A stretch of DNA of 10,299 nt. Origin: Mycobacterium sp. Lineage in GTDB: Bacteria; Actinomycetota; Actinomycetes; Mycobacteriales; Mycobacteriaceae. Positions within the stretch are counted from its first letter, which is position 1, and each line of letters begins with the position of its first letter. Of the stretch, positions 9,145 to 10,299 are shown in pieces. The stretch lies in contig JAFAQO010000528.1 in assembly GCA_019246375.1 (NCBI GenBank), positions 1-10,299 on the forward strand, read 5' to 3'. A program made the translations under genes and the position numbers. The notes beneath the pieces were generated by a model. It had not been told where the DNA came from. It did not search any database and saw only the letters and a program-made list of their open reading frames with translations.

Positions 9145-9161
9145 GTGGCGATCCGCTGTGA
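9141..9161 (+). other. Six-codon mini-ORF bridging moxR3 and the DUF58 gene
   Basis: ATG at 9141 overlaps the moxR3 stop (ATGA) but reads only MSGDPL before TGA at 9159-9161. That stop overlaps GTG 9158, the DUF58 start, as GTGA. A ribosome finishing moxR3 could restart here and then pass to DUF58. It may instead be an accidental remnant of an older start. Translation is unproven. Confidence 0.35.
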
Positions 9162-10299
9162 CCGAAACCCGCACCACCGACGTCGAATTACGTTGGCGGG
9201 CAGCCCCACTGACGCGGTCAATCGCCACCTGCGCCGCAGTAGCGCTTGCCGTCGCCGTGATCGGATCGCGCTGGCAGCTGATCGCGTTCGCCGCGCCGCT
9301 GCTTGGTGTGTTGTGCTCGATCAGCTGGCAGCGTCCAGTTCCGAAGGTTCAGGTGCACGCGCAGCCGGCGTCGCATCGATGTTTCGAGACCGAGCACAGC
9401 CAGCTGGATGTTTGGGCGTCGACCAAATCCGGCGATCTCACAGGAGAACTCACTGTCTCAGTCGTCAAGGGCATGCGGCTCGACGTTATCGAGCGAACGT
9501 CTCGTCAACGGCAATCGGTTACGGCATCGGCCGAACGCTGGGGCCGTTATCCGATCCGGGCCAAAGTCGACGTCATCGCACGCGGCGGATTGCTGGCGGG
9601 AACGGCAACGGTCGACGCCGCCGACGTCATCGTGTTTCCCGTGGCCTTACCGCAATCGACGCCGATCCCGCAGACTGAGTTGCTCGACCGCATAGGCACC
9701 CATCTCACCCGCCACATCGGCCCGGGTGTCGAGTACGCCGATATCCGAGCGTATGTGCCCGGCGACCAGCTGCGGACGGTCAACTGGCCGGTCAGTGCGC
9801 GCCGTGGTCGCCTGCATGTGACGCAGCGATTGACCGACCGTGCCGCTGACGTGGTGGTGCTGGTCGATACGTATCCGCAGGCGGCCGGTCCGGCGACGGA
9901 AGCGACCGAGCGGACCGTGCGTGGCGCCGCGCAAATGGTGCAGAGCGCGCTGCGAAGCGGTGATCGCGCCGGGATCGTCGCTCTCGGCGGCCGCCGTCCC
10001 CGTTGGCTTGGTGCCGACATCGGGCAGCGGCAGTTCTATCGGGTGCTCGATACTGTGCTTGCTGTAGGCACCGGATTCGAAACCACGACGGGAACACTGG
10101 CGCCTCGGGCCGCCGTTCCCGCGGGCGCGATCGTCGTCGCGTTCTCCACGCTGCTTGATACTGAATTCGCGTTGGCGCTGATCGACTTACGCAAACGCGG
10201 CCACCTCGTGATAGCTGTCGACGTTCTGCAAGGTTCACCGTTCGCGGGCGATCAGGATCCCATGGTCGCGCGGATGTGGGCATTGCAGCGGTCTGCCAT
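9158..10299 (+). CDS. DUF58 / vWA-like protein, MoxR partner (Rv3163c type), 3' truncated by window
   Basis: The frame from GTG 9158 is open to the window end, with 380 residues visible and no stop. It begins VTETRTTDVELRWRA, and two hydrophobic segments follow near 19-35 and 41-53, forming an N-terminal membrane hairpin. The DUF58 signature DIRAYVPGDQLRTVNW starts at Asp195 and continues SARRGRLHVTQRL. The vWA-like strand VVVLVDT places Asp237, but the following residues do not make the DxSxS MIDAS motif. Asn replaces the common Asp in the (I/V)DW part of the signature. DUF58 proteins are typical partners of MoxR ATPases. No clear Shine-Dalgarno site is present, so initiation may depend on coupling from moxR3 or the 6-codon mini-ORF. 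About 423 residues are recalled for Rv3163c, so the C-terminal tenth is missing. Confidence 0.9.
   Translation, partial: MTETRTTDVELRWRAAPLTRSIATCAAVALAVAVIGSRWQLIAFAAPLLGVLCSISWQRPVPKVQVHAQPASHRCFETEHSQLDVWASTKSGDLTGELTVSVVKGMRLDVIERTSRQRQSVTASAERWGRYPIRAKVDVIARGGLLAGTATVDAADVIVFPVALPQSTPIPQTELLDRIGTHLTRHIGPGVEYADIRAYVPGDQLRTVNWPVSARRGRLHVTQRLTDRAADVVVLVDTYPQAAGPATEATERTVRGAAQMVQSALRSGDRAGIVALGGRRPRWLGADIGQRQFYRVLDTVLAVGTGFETTTGTLAPRAAVPAGAIVVAFSTLLDTEFALALIDLRKRGHLVIAVDVLQGSPFAGDQDPMVARMWALQRSA

Noticed and set aside
9145..9678. 177-codon + strand frame at the start of the DUF58 gene
   Set aside because: A different frame from GTG 9158 gives the DUF58 signature and stays open to the end; this one has low-complexity Arg/Ala content.

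Overview
The window looks like mycobacterial chromosome. It is GC-rich, uses GTG and TTG starts, has tightly overlapping operon joints and TANNNT-type -10 boxes. The gene order matches, from memory, the Mycobacterium tuberculosis block Rv3171c to Rv3163c: hpx, aofH, Rv3169, Rv3168, a TetR regulator, Rv3166c, Rv3165c, moxR3 and a DUF58 gene. Protein divergence from the remembered H37Rv sequences, plus one extra HNH/DUF222 gene, suggest a non-tuberculous mycobacterium. The species cannot be named from the sequence alone.

Left part (1-4424). A 5'-truncated alpha/beta hydrolase (hpx-like, + strand) meets a three-gene minus-strand operon tail to tail. In transcription order that operon is an aminoglycoside-phosphotransferase-fold kinase (Rv3168-like, starts at 4424), an AttH/CrtC-like protein (Rv3169-like) and an FAD amine oxidase (aofH). 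The joints are TAATG (3286-3290) and TTGA (2173-2176), so translation is probably coupled. The set looks like a small-molecule modification or catabolic cassette, with substrate unknown.

Centre (4425-5128). A TetR-family regulator is divergent from the kinase operon. The roughly 44-bp gap between them holds an imperfect 25-bp palindrome overlapping plausible -10 boxes on both strands. This is a good candidate for one operator controlling both directions.

Insertion (5139-6530). A DUF222/HNH-endonuclease gene of the 13E12 type lies antisense to its neighbours, between the TetR gene and the next operon. As remembered, those two are adjacent in M. tuberculosis. Upstream of it are two DnaA-box-like direct repeats and an apparently leaderless start.

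Right part (6741-10299). This is a MoxR AAA+ operon on the + strand: a four-helix membrane protein with a C-terminal DUF4129 domain, a small two-helix membrane protein, MoxR3 and a DUF58 protein that runs off the window. The first two joints are ATGA overlaps. The MoxR3-DUF58 joint is unusual because a 6-codon mini-ORF bridges the two genes. MoxR/DUF58/DUF4129 sets are a known but poorly understood envelope-associated chaperone-like system. I see no RNA genes, CRISPR arrays or insertion sequences, and no gene-free stretch above 300 bases.
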